A stretch of DNA of 64,000 nucleotides from Silene conica (GCA_029255685.2 CM055312.2:27498203-27562202), one strand, 5' to 3'; positions 26,446-38,820 are shown, counted from the first letter of the stretch. The notes: a model not told the origin generated them from the sequence alone. Numbers and translations are program-made.

Positions 26446-27943
26446 TATTCATTCAGCCACTCGCAATAGCCCAAACAAATCCATAACAACACGTACATCA
26501 ACTTCTGTTCCCATACCCGTACTTCACCGCTCTGACGGACTTCCAAAACAACCCATTTCGACGCCCCTACACTGCTTGCACCACCACCAACCCGCGGTGG
26601 TTGACGCACTTGCACCACGCCGTAACCCCCTGACACCACCACGACACCCGACGCAACCCCAGAAGCCCTCGAAGCCACTGTAAAACCCGTACCTACACAA
26701 CCGCGAACCGCTAAACCGATGCACCTGTACACATTATTCCTGCCCTGAAAACCGTATGTTAACACCACCAACTCTCCAGCCAACCACCAACCCGACACCT
26801 TACCTCTCCCACGACCATCTGGTGACGACCACCATGTTTCGACACCTCCTTAAACAACCCAGACAGACGCCTAAAACCAGGTTACACCTCACGACACCCT
26901 CCCTGTTCCTAATCGTTAAACATAACTTTAAGCACTGCCACTGGTGTTTCCCGACCACCACGCTGCACCTTACCATCCCTAACCTAGCCTACCAACACCC
27001 CTACCAAGACTCATGAACAGAAGAACCGATAAGTCCAGGAATATGACAAAACGCAGGAGTATACATCACACAAATATAGGAGTGAACAGAGTGATATGCG
27101 CGGTCACGAGCGATATTCTGGTGGTTATTCTGACACGTCCGGTGGTCCTATGGTGTTTTAAAGATGACCAAAATGTAAAGGACACTACAAGGATTACATA
27201 CAGCCATTAAACATTAAAAACGATAAACTGGAAGGTACGATAAACACTCACAAAAATTCTACTGCGGAATAGTGAACTCGCTGGTTTATGGTTGTCCGTA
27301 TCTCGCCATTGATCTTCTCTATTCCCCACGACAGGTCAGGCTATGGTTTCTGATGAAGACGGAGTAGGGAGGCAGACGGAGTTGTGAGGGTAACTAGGGT
27401 TTATGTTTTGAGTGAAGTCGATGTATTGCTGTGGAATTGGTATATCGATGTATGAGTTTGTGAAGTCACGGGTATTAGGGTTTACATGGGTCCTCGTGGT
27501 TATCTTTTAGTCATGGTACCCATAGTGTATTCGAGCCTAAGCCCATCACGTTTCTCAAAGACTTACACTCCATCCCCGACTCGTACTTAAAATTAACGAG
27601 ACATGTAACTAAAATAATTGTTTTAGCAATTAGCACATACGTAACGAATAAAATATAATTATTCCCCATCTCGATGAATTATAAAACAATTTGCCTTTAC
27701 GAGGAGCTTCCAAAAAAAATACGAGTATTACAGTTGGGCTATTCAGTCCAAGGCACGCATCTCGAGGCCCATACATCATTAACACGCATAACGATAACTA
27801 ATTACCCGTTCCCGTACTTATTTAGCATACAAATATAATAACTCATTCGATAAAACAATTGTCGAATTTAAACGTTCAAAACAAGTCTTTCAACACGTCA
27901 GATTAAATTAAAAATAAAACGCACTAAATTACGGAGTATTACA
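25249..27943 (-). repeat. 5' LTR of the LARD
   Basis: 2695 bp, near-identical to the 3' LTR, indicating recent insertion. It contains the longer AAT microsatellite at about 26405-26443. Confidence 0.9.
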
Positions 27944-28581
27944 CTAACACTTAGGCCCATGTCTCTTTCAGCTTGCACGATCATATTGTGCAATTCATCG
28001 AGAGAGATGTCTTGGTTTCTCATGTTGAAATTCACCCGGAATTGTACATAAGTTTTCACCTTAGACAAGGAGTGGAGGATTCTGTCAATCACAAGTTCCT
28101 TAGGAATGTCCACTTGATTCATCCTTAGGGTTTCTACATGCTCAATTAACTTGAGCACATGTGGGCTAACCTTTTGCTCCTCCTTAAGGTTGAGATCAAA
28201 GAAGGCCGATGCCGCCTCGTATTGGACAATTCTCGAAGCCTTCGAGAACATTGTCACAAGTCTGGAGTAGATCTCATAGGCTGTGCCAATCTTTATGGCA
28301 CTCCTTTGGAGTTCCGGCTCCATCGAGAAGATCAAAACATTTTTGATTGCCGCAGACTCCTTTTGATAAGTATCATAGGGTCGCCTTGCTGCGGCGGTGG
28401 CATTTTCTGCAGGTTTAGGAGGTGATTCTTCGATGAGGTATTCGGTCTTACCGTCACCTTGTGCTGCCAACAAAAGTTGGGCATCCCAATCGGCAAAGTT
28501 TGCCCTATTCTTTTCTAGCTTACAACGATCCATGAAGGAACGTAACCATGAAGTGTTCGTAGTAGTGGTGGAAGTGGTCAT
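27944..28581 (-). CDS. Copia A gag, N-terminal part
   Basis: Opens with a Thr/Ser-rich start at 28581, then WLRSFMDRCKLEKNRANFAD and the UBN2/retrotran_gag core (DAQLLLAAQG, IKNVLIFSMEPELQRS, AYEIYSRLVTMF, YEAASAFFDLNLKE, SLDELHNMIVQAERDMG). The protein packages element RNA in virus-like particles (family knowledge). It is cut at its 3' end by the LARD and resumes in phase at 19013. No stop or frameshift is seen in either part, in contrast to the decayed gag of copia element B at 48129-49054. Confidence 0.85.
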
Positions 28582-31073
28582 GATTGATATTGAATTGGAG
28601 ACTTAACTACAAAATTTTAAACATTTGAAGAAATTAAATGCTAATCGTTTTTATGTTTATATTAACTTGTAAACATATTTATCAAGCTAATGCATCTATA
28701 AAATGACCTCTATCCAATTTTATTAATGATTCCAAGACCCAAACCCATACCACCGAAATCGTGATCCACTGGAACTTCAACCCAATGATATGGTTTGGTG
28801 GGTTAAAATAAACCGGTTCTACTATAGAACTCTTGGTTGATGACAAATCACAATTTATTCATCTTAGCCCGGAACACATTGACCACTGGTCCTCTACACT
28901 TCCGTTGAGTACAAACCAAATTTCAATTGCATCGAGATGCGATCCGCCCACTGGACTGAATCCACCTCATTGCCCCACTTATCCTACGTAATGGGGTTCG
29001 TACTGCCCACTGGAGTAACACCACCCCACGAAATAAAAGCTCATGGGTTCTACTATTTGGTAAGGCTAATTCTCAATTGTTTTGTTTAATATAGAGGTCT
29101 TGTCAATTTATTATCTATCTCCTTTAAGCGAATTAAATTGGTGAACTCGATAATTATAATTGTCACGGTCGTTTTTAACAATCTAAACTAATATGCATGT
29201 TTATGGCGATTTGGCTATGCATGCAAACATATTAAAATGCAAAAATAAAAGCAATAAAGCAATAAAATCCTAGTATGGCCTTCCTAGTAATAATAAAAAC
29301 TAATTAACTATTACAAATTCGGAAACCAACTCCATGGTCCCTTGAACTTCATTGGCACGCCATCCAAGAAAACACCGTCTTGTCGGAACTCCTTTCCGTA
29401 TGGCACCGTCTTTTGGATCTCCGGAATTACAATAAAATAATACAACTACTCTATTGTAAAACTAAAAAATTAAATTTAAATTACAAACCCGTGATACGAG
29501 ATCACATAAATTACAACCGAATCAATATTCCCTTTCATTACGGGTAATATTGATTAAAACTAAGGCCATACTAAGAAAAATTACATAATTCCAAATTATA
29601 TAAATAACATTCAAAATATGACATTCATATTAAATAAAATGCAATAATAAAATATGTATGCACATGCTCAATTTTTAATGCCAAATCGTCTTATGGGAGC
29701 AAATATCTCATATTTGTTTACGGTTTTTACGAATATGCGCGATTTTAACTATTAAAATCATCCAAAATTACATAAATCTCGTTTATGTCCAAGTTAATCA
29801 TCCTAACTTACTTTAGGAATCAATGTTTAGTCTCTACTAATATTTGATCATGATCTAACTTGATTTTGCATTATTGTTCATAAATTACTTGTATTTTCGG
29901 GAAAAATAAACAAAATATGGCCAAATGAGTCAATAAAGTTCGAAATTTAAAATTCAAAAATTTTAAACTTTCTGGAAATTTTCTAAAAATTCAGAAATTA
30001 TTAAAATGGTCTTTTGCAAATATATATGGTTTATTTCTTAATTAAATCTTATAAAAGCCGTTTTTATGGTTTAAAATCCGATTTAAATTATAAAAACTTG
30101 CAATAATTTGCCATAAATTTTTAGACATCCTAAAATATATATTAGAACCTGAAAATGACCAAAAATTACAGACCATGCTCGAAATTTTATTTTTACGACT
30201 CATAAATAACGATTATTAACTAATTAACTCATAAAAATTAATAATCATAAAAACAGAAACCTTTTGATATCCAAATTTTAGATCCGATGTTCCTATTATA
30301 TAAGACATCTATGGGTAAAAGTTTATGCCATAATATTAAGATTAACTATTTTTAACACAATAAGTCATTATTTAGCTGATTTTAACTATTAAAATCACAA
30401 AACATGCATCACTTGAGAATAAATTCTCAAAAATTATATACATCCTGTAAATATTGCATGTGACATTGTGTTAAATTTGTATGGCAAAATTCCAACTATA
30501 ACTATTAAAGTCGAATTTAAGTCACTATTAATCCGATGTTTACTATAAAAATCATTAATCATGCAATACAAGTCCAATAAATCCGAAAATTTATACATGT
30601 ATTTTATATATTGCATGTGACTTCTCATAAAATTTTTAAGGTCAAATTCGAAATATAACCTTATTTACCCATTTTTACTCATATTATGACTATTTATCTC
30701 ATAAAATTCATAATCCATGCATATTAACTCCATTTCTTACGAAAAATCATATACAATATATTAAATATGCATGTGAGAACATATCAAAAAATCTCGGCCA
30801 GAAACTATTTTTAACTATTTTTCCCATTAATTGTTGTTTAAAACCGATTTAATTAAACTACAAAAAATACAAATAAATATAAAAATGAACAATAAAAATC
30901 CATAAAATTATTTTTATGTCCTAAAACCATTTTAGAAACAGAAACTTTAACATGCAAAATTATTTTGTGATTTATCATAATAAATCAAAATATTTCGAAA
31001 ATACCGAAATATATATATGTTAATCCGATTTAACATTAATCATGAATCCGATCATGCATGCAACAACCGTAAT
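28582..31073 (-). other. Long non-coding 5' leader of copia element A
   Basis: 2.5 kb between primer site and gag start. AT-rich with no conserved ORF. Copia element B has a leader of similar length (45705-48128). An unusually long leader therefore appears to be a family trait. Confidence 0.65.
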
Positions 31074-31085
31074 GCTCTGATACCA
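31074..31085 (-). other. Primer-binding site of copia element A
   Basis: GCTCTGATACCA on the plus strand is TGGTATCAGAGC on the element strand, complementary to the 3' end of initiator tRNA-Met. It lies 2 bp inside the LTR. Confidence 0.92.
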
Positions 31086-31087
31086 CT

Positions 31088-32363
31088 TGTTGGGAACTAA
31101 GTTCCCTTATATTATACTCATATCTAATTTGAGTTTTGTTTCTTTAAGTTTAGGTCATAAAACTTAATAAGATCTTATGCATGCATGATGATATCATAAG
31201 ATGTAATGGTCCTTACATTGGTTTTAGAAGGTTTATACTCAATAATCACCTATTATTTGAGTCTTCAAATAACCGAAATCCTCTTGTAACGATCTAACAA
31301 AAATCGTCTCCTAAAGGTGCGTATCAAGGACCCGATCTCAAACCAATACAAATTTTGTTACTAGAAAATTAGTATTAGTATACTAGAAATATTAACAATA
31401 TTACTCTTAATATTATTAATGTAGGAAATAATTATTTTCTTAGTAAAAACTATTTTACTAAAATTGGGAGAATGGAGTTGTAGTGTTTATGGGAGATGTG
31501 TGTTGAAAAACAACCAAAGAGACTAGCAATTGATGAGTGTTGTAAGTGGTGATTATATAAGCACATGAGCTTGCCTAGCAAGCCTCATGGCCGGCCAAAT
31601 CAATCCCACAAGAGCCAATGCATGGACATTATGTTCTTACACAATGCATACAATATTCCTTACACTCTTACACATTCACTTACACACACAATCACATTGC
31701 ACACACAACCTCCATCCACACTATACTACACGGCTGAAAATGGGTCTAATATGGACCCATTTTATCTTTGTCAATTGTGTTAAAATGTAACATGTCACAT
31801 ATGTTCCATAACACATGACCCAATTTGTTAATTGTGCAATTTTAACTATTAAAATTCATAATTTACAAATTTATTACATTTAAATAAATACACTAATAAT
31901 TTCGAAATTATTATTGTACAAAAATGTAATGTCATAATTTAATTACAACTCTTTGTAATTTTATGATCAACCGTGTTCATTCTCAATTTAATCGTTTTCC
32001 AAACGAATAAATAAAACCGAGTAATAAAACGTTTTTATTACTTTGACCTTTTTATTATTATAATCCCATTATAAAAATATTCGTCATATAAAATTATTTC
32101 CAAAATTTCCAGTTATTAATTAACTTGTATCCAATACAATATTAATTAATTATTCCATTGAGGCGGAATTCCCTAAAGATATGACCTTAAGGGATCAACT
32201 GATCACCACCATCATATGACGATAATGTCAAACTCTAGACAACCAATCATTATCGATAAATGTTAATCAGTCGACTTTAAAAGAGTAACACTCCCAATTG
32301 TGTTTCATTCAAATGAGTTTTAATTATGTCAACACACTATTGTCGAGGACACTTCCTCCAACA
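31088..32363 (-). repeat. 5' LTR of copia element A
   Basis: 1276 bp, TGTTGGGAACT...TCCTCCAACA. Its outer edge abuts TATTC (32364-32368). Confidence 0.92.
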
Positions 32364-32368
32364 TATTC

Positions 32369-32914
32369 TCCTGCCATGCTTTCACAATTAAGGGCTTGTT
32401 GTCAAACATATGGTAGTCTACATTCAGTAAGTTCTTTGGCTTGCATCTCCTTAAACCTTACCATAAACACTCCATTGGGAAGGAATGACACCTTGTCAAT
32501 ACCATGCTTACCCCAAACTCTCTGGACATAGCCTTGTAAAACCTCCCAGGGAGGGTTTGCTCTAACCACAAAGCAGTAAACTGCGTGGTTTCAATATTCT
32601 ATCTCTTCCTTGGTGTCCTCTGCAGAGAATTGAAACATGTCTTCCTCTGGTTCATCCTTAATAATAGTTTATGCCTGAGGGACATCCATACTCCGTTTTT
32701 TCCTTTTGTTAGTGACTAGGGTGAAGTTTTCATCAGGGTTTTCTTCATCGTCAAACGACAGGCCTGGAATGGGATTCACTTCATGCATTGCCTTGGTACG
32801 TAAAACATCCTCTTCCTCTGGCCCTTTTGGTTTTCCATTGCCACTACTACTACTAGTTTGCTTCTTGCTATTAGAATGATGGGATTTAGGTGATGATGAT
32901 CTAGTACGAGCCAT
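32369..32914 (-). pseudogene. LINE ORF1, 5' part (DUF4283)
   Basis: Starts at 32914 with a Ser/Lys-rich region. A frame break near 32669 is followed by DUF4283 motifs in another frame (NPPWEVLQGYVQRVWGKHG, IDKVSFLPNGVFMVRF, FDNKPLIVKAW). Cut at 32369 by copia element A and continued at 14300. The 5' UTR of the LINE is 32915-33020. Confidence 0.78.
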
Positions 32915-33020
32915 GAAAGAAGAGCAATATGAATCCTAGGAGGAAGACGGTGATCTCAAGAAATCGCCCTCATGCAGCCTTTTTCTTCCTAGGGTTTAAA
33001 CTAAATTATATTCTACTTAA

Positions 33021-33036
33021 AAACATAACATTTTTC
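33021..33036. repeat. LINE target-site duplication (right copy)
   Basis: Second copy of AAACATAACATTTTTC. Outside it the transposase coding sequence resumes (NHHGKNVM). Confidence 0.85.
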
Positions 33037-33729
33037 CCATGATGATTAACACCGACAAAAGGTGCACAAATCATATCATACTTATTTGTACGATATGTGT
33101 TGTCATAGATAAGCACATCTCCAAAAGCTTCGTAATCAAGCATGTATTTTCCATCTCTCCAGAAGATATTTGTTAATCTACTATTATGATCCAGCTGAAA
33201 TGAATAGTAAAACATTGGGTCGACTAATTGCTTGCTTTCCAGCTTCCATACATTGTTGAGCAGCTTGATTCAAATGATTATAGCAATCTTTTTTCGTGAA
33301 TCCCAGATTTTCCTCGCCTTGTGCATCTTTTGCCAAAAATTCATAAGCGTTACTTATTTTGTTACCCGAATTCACTAGATTGTGCATAATAAGGGCCTTT
33401 TCTTTCGTGACCTTTCGAGCAGATCTTATAAGATGTCGCTCATGTGGCTTTGCTAAATAATGATTATGCTCTATTACATGGTGAGTAACCTTCCATTCAC
33501 CATTATCTTCCACAGTGAACCTGATCATCGCATGACAACTACTTCTAACATTCAATCTTGAGACTGGAACTTCTTCTCTAGAGCTTTTGTCCCTTTTGAA
33601 CCCTTCACAACTGCATACATAGTCTTTCTGGCGAATTTTTTTTTGTCTTACTACAATATCTTGTTTTATTGACTCGTATGCCGAACCCGACTTCAGAAGA
33701 AGCATAATCATTATATAAATTATAAGCGT
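33021..33729 (-). pseudogene. FAR1-type MULE transposase, N-terminal and first catalytic part
   Basis: The minus strand encodes the FAR1 DNA-binding domain (YNLYNDYASSEVGFGIR in one frame, then DYVCSCEGFKRDKSSREE, HVIEHNHYLAKPHERH) and the start of the MULE domain with the first catalytic acidic site (LIYDNTYRTNKYDM, PFVGVNHHGKNVM). Frame changes occur at an A run near 33645 and near 33227, so it is decayed. Cut on the 5' side by the Athila element at 33730 (the previous exon piece is at 44090) and on the 3' side by the LINE. The ATG at 33765, which opens a longer frame, lies in the Athila LTR and is accidental. Confidence 0.82.
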
Positions 33730-35073
33730 TGACACGGCTGTCGCAACCCTATCAAAGATAACCAACTGGCCTAACTAATGTAGTAAGGAAGTCGGGATCG
33801 TATCCACAGGGAGACAGATAAGAATTCTAAAAGCTAAACTAAAGTCTGTCAAGGTAACCAAATCGGGGGGTTTTGTTTGTTGTTTGACTAACTAAAAGTA
33901 GTGAAGGAAAGGGAGAAGAGAAAAGCGTAAGGAAAGAGTATATAAAAATATAAGGGAAAGAGAACTAGGATAGTCGGTTCACCAATGATTGTGTGACAAC
34001 AAGTGGTTTAGGTCGCAGATCAGTCGCAATTATCGGTCTAAGGGGTAATGAAAAGGTCCTCTCGGATCGCTATTCGCCCTAGAATGCTTCTAGCGGGCTC
34101 TCGCAACTTACTAGGGCACTCTAATGTTTGTAGCAGATCTAACCCTCACCAGGCTTTCGATCTTAGGTCGGGGTTTTATCAAATCAACTAATCAATCATG
34201 CGCATTAATTGACTAATCGCTATCAAAAGCTACAATTAACAACAGAGACTTACAATTACGAACAAGTCTAAACCTAAACGAACATCGTCACATCATCAAA
34301 GGATCACCTATATCCTAGTCGAAGGGATTAGCTATGCATAAAGGGATTAACAATTGAAATGAAAGAAATTACTAAAGAGGAGAACATGATCGCGAGATAA
34401 GCAGAGATGAATTAAAATAAAAGTAAGTAAGAGCAAGGAATAAAATTACCAAGAAAAAGTGTTGAGTACTGAATTCCGGAAGGACAGATCTTACAAGCTT
34501 GAAGATGAAAATGAAATAAAATACAACTGACTAAAAGTTTTACTGAGGAAAAGTAAGAGAGTAGATTCCAGATTAAGGTAAAAGTAAAAAGTAGTCTAAA
34601 AGAAAATTCTAAAGGCTGCTTAAAAAGGAAATGTTCTGATCATCTTATCACGACCTAATGGGCTCAGGTCAAAAACGGGCTTCGGCAGCATGAGACCGGT
34701 CGATCGACTGAACAACCGGTCGATCGACTTTCCTATCGACCAAGATTGGTCGATCGACTGAGATATTGGTCGATCGACTTTTCCTATCGTCCAAGATCGG
34801 TCGATCGACTGGTTTTGGGCTTGACTTGACGTTGACTTCGAAAATGCGCTTCCTTGGCTTGATACAAAGGGTGGTTTCACTTCTCCTGACCTCCTAAATG
34901 CAAATTTGAGGACAACTTCGACTCCGAATACATACTTCCGAATATATTCCTGCAATTAACACAAGAAGGCTCAAAGTAGGCAATTCGGGGCTAAAAGTAG
35001 CAAGGTGTTTGGCAAAAGAACATAAAAATGCATGCAAAAGAGGTCTAAAAGACTATAGAAATGGCATGCATCA
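33730..35073 (-). repeat. 3' LTR of the Athila element
   Basis: 1344 bp. Contains a cluster of GTCGATCGAC palindromes at 34698-34812. Confidence 0.93.
34698..34812. repeat. GTCGATCGAC palindrome cluster in Athila 3' LTR
   Basis: Five copies of GGTCGATCGACT start at 34698, 34718, 34748, 34768 and 34799 (spacing 20, 30, 20, 31), with half-sites TATCGACC/TATCGTCC in the longer gaps. An identical cluster is in the 5' LTR. Confidence 0.9.
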
Positions 35074-35087
35074 AACCTCCCCAAACC
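35074..35087 (-). other. Polypurine tract of the Athila element
   Basis: On the minus strand GGTTTGGGGAGGTT abuts the LTR start TGATGC. Confidence 0.8.
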
Positions 35088-35405
35088 GATCCTTTGCTTG
35101 TCCCCAAGCAAAAATGTAAAAACAAAAACTAAAGAGTCAAGCAGGAACAAGTAAACCGTGGACAACAAAAACTAAGCAAGGGATCATCTCAAAAACGACA
35201 AATGCTATGGCAAACGAATCTATGCATGTTTCTCAACCAATTGGACTTAAGACTTGGTTAGACTTATCAAGACCGGACTCTCACGGGTCGCTCAACCACT
35301 CTTGAAAACACAAGGTATAATATAGTGCAAGATAGAAAGAATTAAGATCACTCTCCTAACTGCGACCTATAAGAACACGCATGCAATTTAACATGAATAG
35401 AGTCT

Positions 35406-35810
35406 CTACAACCGTACATATGCATTCCAACCAAACTGATGACCATGATACATGCCGAGGGTATTCATATGGGTAAAGTGAGGCAATGGGTAAGTAAATT
35501 CATACATCCTAGTCAAACCTCCCATTCCAGTTCCGTTAAGGATCTCAGCTACGGTCTCAAAACATCCTATGGTTTCTAGGCTGGGTCGGTGCAGAAAACG
35601 GGTGGGGGTAATAGTTGTTCCTAGAAGGTTCTCAAAACGAGTTCTTTGCGCAGGAACGTAAAATTGTACCTCTGGATAGCCCGGTAGGCTATCCACTGGT
35701 TCCCGTGTAACCACAGCAGTCCGAAAACTTCCTTGGGAGTGTGAGCTGCTGCTCCCCTCATCATGGCTTCCGCTCCGCCTTGATGCTCTTCGTCGCTTGT
35801 TTCCTTCCAT
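35406..35810 (-). CDS. Athila ORF1-family-like protein, truncated (134 aa)
   Basis: An arginine/serine-rich start is followed by FYVPAQRTRFENLLGTTITP and RPSLETIGCFETVAEIL. This resembles the N-terminal part of proteins encoded in the 3' half of Athila elements. The stop at 35406 makes it much shorter than expected, so it is probably a remnant. It lies between pol (36889) and the 3' LTR. The assignment rests on motif resemblance only. No membrane segment or signal peptide is visible, so I do not call it envelope. Confidence 0.5.
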   Translation of the reverse strand: MEGNKRRRASRRSGSHDEGSSSSHSQGSFRTAVVTREPVDSLPGYPEVQFYVPAQRTRFENLLGTTITPTRFLHRPSLETIGCFETVAEILNGTGMGGLTRMYEFTYPLPHFTHMNTLGMYHGHQFGWNAYVRL

Positions 35811-36888
35811 ATCGAATCTGCACTAGGAGATAGGATAACAAAAAGGAACCCAAAGTTAATGGAATCAACAATATGTTCATTAATTTCCCCAAATCAATCA
35901 TCTAAATTAGGGTTTTTGATTTTTCAATTGAAAAACCCTAACTTTTGTGATTAAAATTTTAGGGAAATTACAATGAAGAACAACCAACTAGCAGCAACAT
36001 ACAAACACTAAACTAAACAAAAACAAAAAAAAAAGAACAGAAAAAAACGAAAAGCTAAAAAAAAACTGAGAAAATAATAAAAAAAAAGAAAGCTAAACTT
36101 GAAGACTAAAGAAACTAAACAAAGGAAACGAGCTAAAAAGGAAGAAAAACCAAACTAAACGAAGAGCATAACTGAAAAAAAAAAAAAAAAAAACAAAGAG
36201 AAAAGGAAAGAGAAAAGGAAGAAAAATTACCTCAACAAAATGCCCTTATAAGACTAGATCTGAAAAATTTGAGTTCAAAAGACCCAAAAACTAGCAAAAA
36301 TAGCCTAAGTAGAGTAGATTTGAAGAAGGAAAAGGGAAATAAGGGTTGAGAGAGAGTTAGGGTTTATGTGTTTATGTTTGAAGAGAAGGTGGTGTTTGAA
36401 GAAGGAAGTAAAAGAATCTGAAAAAAAGAAGGAAAAAGAAGTACCTCTCGTAAACAGACTAGCCGATCGACTTACCTTGTCGACTGATTTTGGTCGATCG
36501 ACTTATGGTATCGACTGAAATTGGTCGATCGGCTAATTCGACTAAAAGGACTTCGTGCGAATCCAGATACGGTCGATCGACTTTCGGTATCGACCACTTT
36601 TGGTCGATCGACTTCTTTTATCGACTAACAACGGTCGATCGACCATCTGGAGCTCCTTTCTTTGATTTTCGTCCGTTTTAACATTTCCTTAAGACTTCCG
36701 TTGCTTAAAACACCTGCAATACTTCAGTAAAAACACCTAGAACTCCACTTACTACCACAAAAAGTTCTAAAAAACAACTAAAGTTTAAGTCTAAAAAGTT
36801 CGAAACTAAACAAAACTTCAAAATACAAGCCGGGTTGCCTCCCGGAAAGCGCTGATTTATAAGGGTCCCGCACGACCTCTAACTTTCT
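35811..36888 (-). other. Athila 3' leader between pol and the ORF1-like remnant
   Basis: A-rich non-coding DNA (long A tracts at about 35990-36210), ending next to pol with a second palindrome cluster at 36473-36643. Confidence 0.65.
36473..36643. repeat. GTCGATCGAC palindrome cluster in Athila 3' leader
   Basis: Exact copies at 36493, 36572, 36603 and 36634. One-base variants at about 36472 (GCCGATCGAC) and 36524 (GTCGATCGGC). TATCGAC half-sites in between. Spacing is mostly 31. Confidence 0.88.
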
Positions 36889-38820
36889 TCAAAACTTGGC
36901 AACGTCAAGTGGTTCTAGGTACAACACCTCAACCACTCCAATCACTTCCCCTTGATCACGATAATGTTTGACTTGATGTCCGTTGGCTTTGAATTTTTCC
37001 CCTGCGGTATTCTCAACTTCTACTGCACCAAACTTAGACACGTTAGTGATGGTGAAAGGACCAGACCATTTAGACTTTAACTTACCTGGAAATAGGCGAA
37101 GTCTGGAGTTGTACAGTAGCACCTTTTCTCCCACTTTGAAATCACGAATGAGGATTTTCTTGTCATGCCACCTCTTTGTCTTTTCTTTGTAGACTCGTGC
37201 ACTGTCATAGGCATTAAGCCTAAACTCCTCCAGCTCATCAAGCTGCAAAAGTCTCTTCTCACCGCTCAACTTAGGATCAAAGTTGAGCTCTTTCACTGCC
37301 CACCAAGCTTTGAATTCCAACTCCACAGGTAGATGACACGATTTACCATAGACTAGTCGATAAGGTGATGTGCCAATTGGAGTTTTGAAAGCAGTACGAT
37401 AGGCCCAGAGGGTATCATCCAACTTCATACTCCAATCCTTCCTTGACTTAGACACTACCTTGGCTAGGATTTCCTTGATCTCCCTATTGGAGACCTCAAC
37501 CTGCCCGCTAGTTTGGGGATGATATCCCACACCTCGACGATGTGAAACACCATACTTAGTGAAAAGAGTTGACAACTTGTTATCCCTAAAGTGCATGCCA
37601 CGATCACTTATGACAATACGTGGCACACCAAATCGTGGGAATATGATCTTTTTAAACAAAGACACGACAGTCTTAGCATCACAAGAGACTGAAGCAACGG
37701 CCTCTACCCATTTTGACACGTAATCGACAGCTACGAGGATATACCTGTTTCCCTTAGATGACGGGAAAGGACCCTGAAAATCGATTCCCCAAACATCAAA
37801 AACCTCAACTTCGAAGATGCCAACCTGAGGCATCTCGTGCCTCCTGGAAATGTTACCAGTGCGTTGACAAGCATCACAAGAGGAAACAAACATTTTAGCA
37901 TCATAAAACATGGTAGGCCAAAAGAAACCAGATTGAAGTACCTTAGCCACGGTCCGGGATGGACCGTGGTGGCCGCCATAAGAGGAGGAATGACAAGCCT
38001 CCAGAATAGCTTTTGTCTCCCACTGTGGGATGCATCTCCTGTACAGTCCATCAGCACATTCTTTGAAAAGAAAGGGGTCATCCCAAAAATAACGCTTCAC
38101 ATCGTGGAGGAATCGCTTTCTCTGTTGAAAACTCAAATCCGGGGGTAGAAGATTACCTACAATAAAGTTGGCAAAGTCAGCATACCAAGGGATCTCAGAA
38201 ATAGATAAAGCAAGCAAACTCTCGTCAGGAAAGAAATCATTGATAGGAAGAATGTCTCCCTCATTTTGTAACTCCAATCGAGACAAATGGTCAGCAACAA
38301 GGTTTTCAGAACCTTTCTTGTCCCGGATTTCCAAATCAAATTCCTGAATCAGAAGTACCCATCTCAGCAACCGCGGTTTGGCATCCTTCTTTGCCAAGAG
38401 TTGTTTCAGGGCTGTGTGATCAGTGAAAATGATCACTTTTGATCCCAGCAAATAAGATCTGAACTTCTCCAATGCATATACCACGGCCAACATCTCCTTT
38501 TCCGTGGTACCATACTTGACCTGCGTCTCATCCAATGTTCTACTTGCATAGTAGATTGCACTCAGAGCTTTTCCCTTCCTTTGGCCTAGCACTGCGCCAA
38601 CCGCGTAATCACTCGCGTCACACATTATCTCAAAAGGGAGCTCCCAATCCGGTGCTTGGATTATGGGCGCGGTGATCAAGGCTTCCTTTAACCTGTTGAA
38701 AGCATTAAGGCACTCGTCAGAAAAATCAAAAGACACATCTTTAATCAGCAAACGTGTAAGTGGTTTAGCAATTTTAGAAAAAATCCTTGATAAACCGGCG
38801 ATAAAACCCGGCGTGACCAA
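36889..38820 (-). CDS. Athila pol, 3' part: RNase H and integrase
   Basis: 643-codon frame. Approximate order: RNase H ([35 protein letters not shown]), HHCC zinc-binding region ending CDACQRTGN, integrase core with the acidic sites in [19 protein letters not shown] and the downstream [14 protein letters not shown], then a C-terminal tail ([26 protein letters not shown]). It overlaps the upstream gag-pol frame at 38774-38820 in a different phase. In the autonomous family the two are one polyprotein. Apart from that slip it looks open. Confidence 0.88.
   Translation of the reverse strand: MVTPGFIAGLSRIFSKIAKPLTRLLIKDVSFDFSDECLNAFNRLKEALITAPIIQAPDWELPFEIMCDASDYAVGAVLGQRKGKALSAIYYASRTLDETQVKYGTTEKEMLAVVYALEKFRSYLLGSKVIIFTDHTALKQLLAKKDAKPRLLRWVLLIQEFDLEIRDKKGSENLVADHLSRLELQNEGDILPINDFFPDESLLALSISEIPWYADFANFIVGNLLPPDLSFQQRKRFLHDVKRYFWDDPFLFKECADGLYRRCIPQWETKAILEACHSSSYGGHHGPSRTVAKVLQSGFFWPTMFYDAKMFVSSCDACQRTGNISRRHEMPQVGIFEVEVFDVWGIDFQGPFPSSKGNRYILVAVDYVSKWVEAVASVSCDAKTVVSLFKKIIFPRFGVPRIVISDRGMHFRDNKLSTLFTKYGVSHRRGVGYHPQTSGQVEVSNREIKEILAKVVSKSRKDWSMKLDDTLWAYRTAFKTPIGTSPYRLVYGKSCHLPVELEFKAWWAVKELNFDPKLSGEKRLLQLDELEEFRLNAYDSARVYKEKTKRWHDKKILIRDFKVGEKVLLYNSRLRLFPGKLKSKWSGPFTITNVSKFGAVEVENTAGEKFKANGHQVKHYRDQGEVIGVVEVLYLEPLDVAKF

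Larger units (their letters stand above)
19019..27943 (-). mobile_element. LARD-type non-autonomous LTR retrotransposon nested in copia gag
   Basis: LTRs of 2688 and 2695 bp (TGTAACACCCCC...GAGTATTACA), target duplication CTAAC (19014-19018 and 27944-27948), tRNA-Met primer site at the right LTR and purine tract at the left LTR. The 3.5-kb interior has no protein motif. Large LTRs with a non-coding interior define LARDs. The LTR ends suggest mobilisation by a Ty3/gypsy chromovirus (inference). Confidence 0.88.
14301..32363 (-). mobile_element. Copia-type gag-only LTR retrotransposon (family A), carrying a nested LARD
   Basis: Two 1276-bp LTRs, target duplication TATTC (14296-14300 and 32364-32368), initiator-tRNA-Met primer site next to the right LTR, and a purine tract next to the left LTR, so it reads on the minus strand. 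Without the LARD it is about 9.1 kb. The only coding sequence is gag; no protease, integrase, RT or RNase H is visible. Non-autonomous, of the type described in plants as TR-GAG. Confidence 0.88.
8964..33020 (-). mobile_element. L1-type LINE, carrying nested LTR elements
   Basis: A non-LTR retrotransposon on the minus strand: 5' end near 33020 and an A-rich 3' end (TTTTTT on the plus strand) at 8964-8969. It is bounded by the 15-16 bp target duplication. Without the solo LTR and the copia element it is about 4.7 kb. It carries ORF1 (DUF4283 plus CCHC knuckle) and ORF2 (endonuclease, RT, zf-RVT). Both are broken. Confidence 0.85.

Noticed and set aside
33184..33765. Open frame starting with an ATG in the Athila LTR and running into the FAR1 fragment
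   Set aside because: The LTR-derived ATG is accidental and the first 30 or so codons of MULE sequence are read out of frame; no evidence of a fusion gene.
34620..34955. 111-codon frame with SIDRSW/SIDQSW repeats in both Athila LTRs
   Set aside because: It is a translation of the palindrome cluster; the LTR is not expected to code and the frame is a shadow of the repeat.
35406..35810. Retroviral-type envelope gene
   Set aside because: No signal peptide, transmembrane segment or envelope motif; it resembles the Athila ORF1 family only.
36490..36681. 63-codon frame with SIDRL-type repeats in the Athila 3' leader
   Set aside because: Palindrome cluster read through; no start context or homology.
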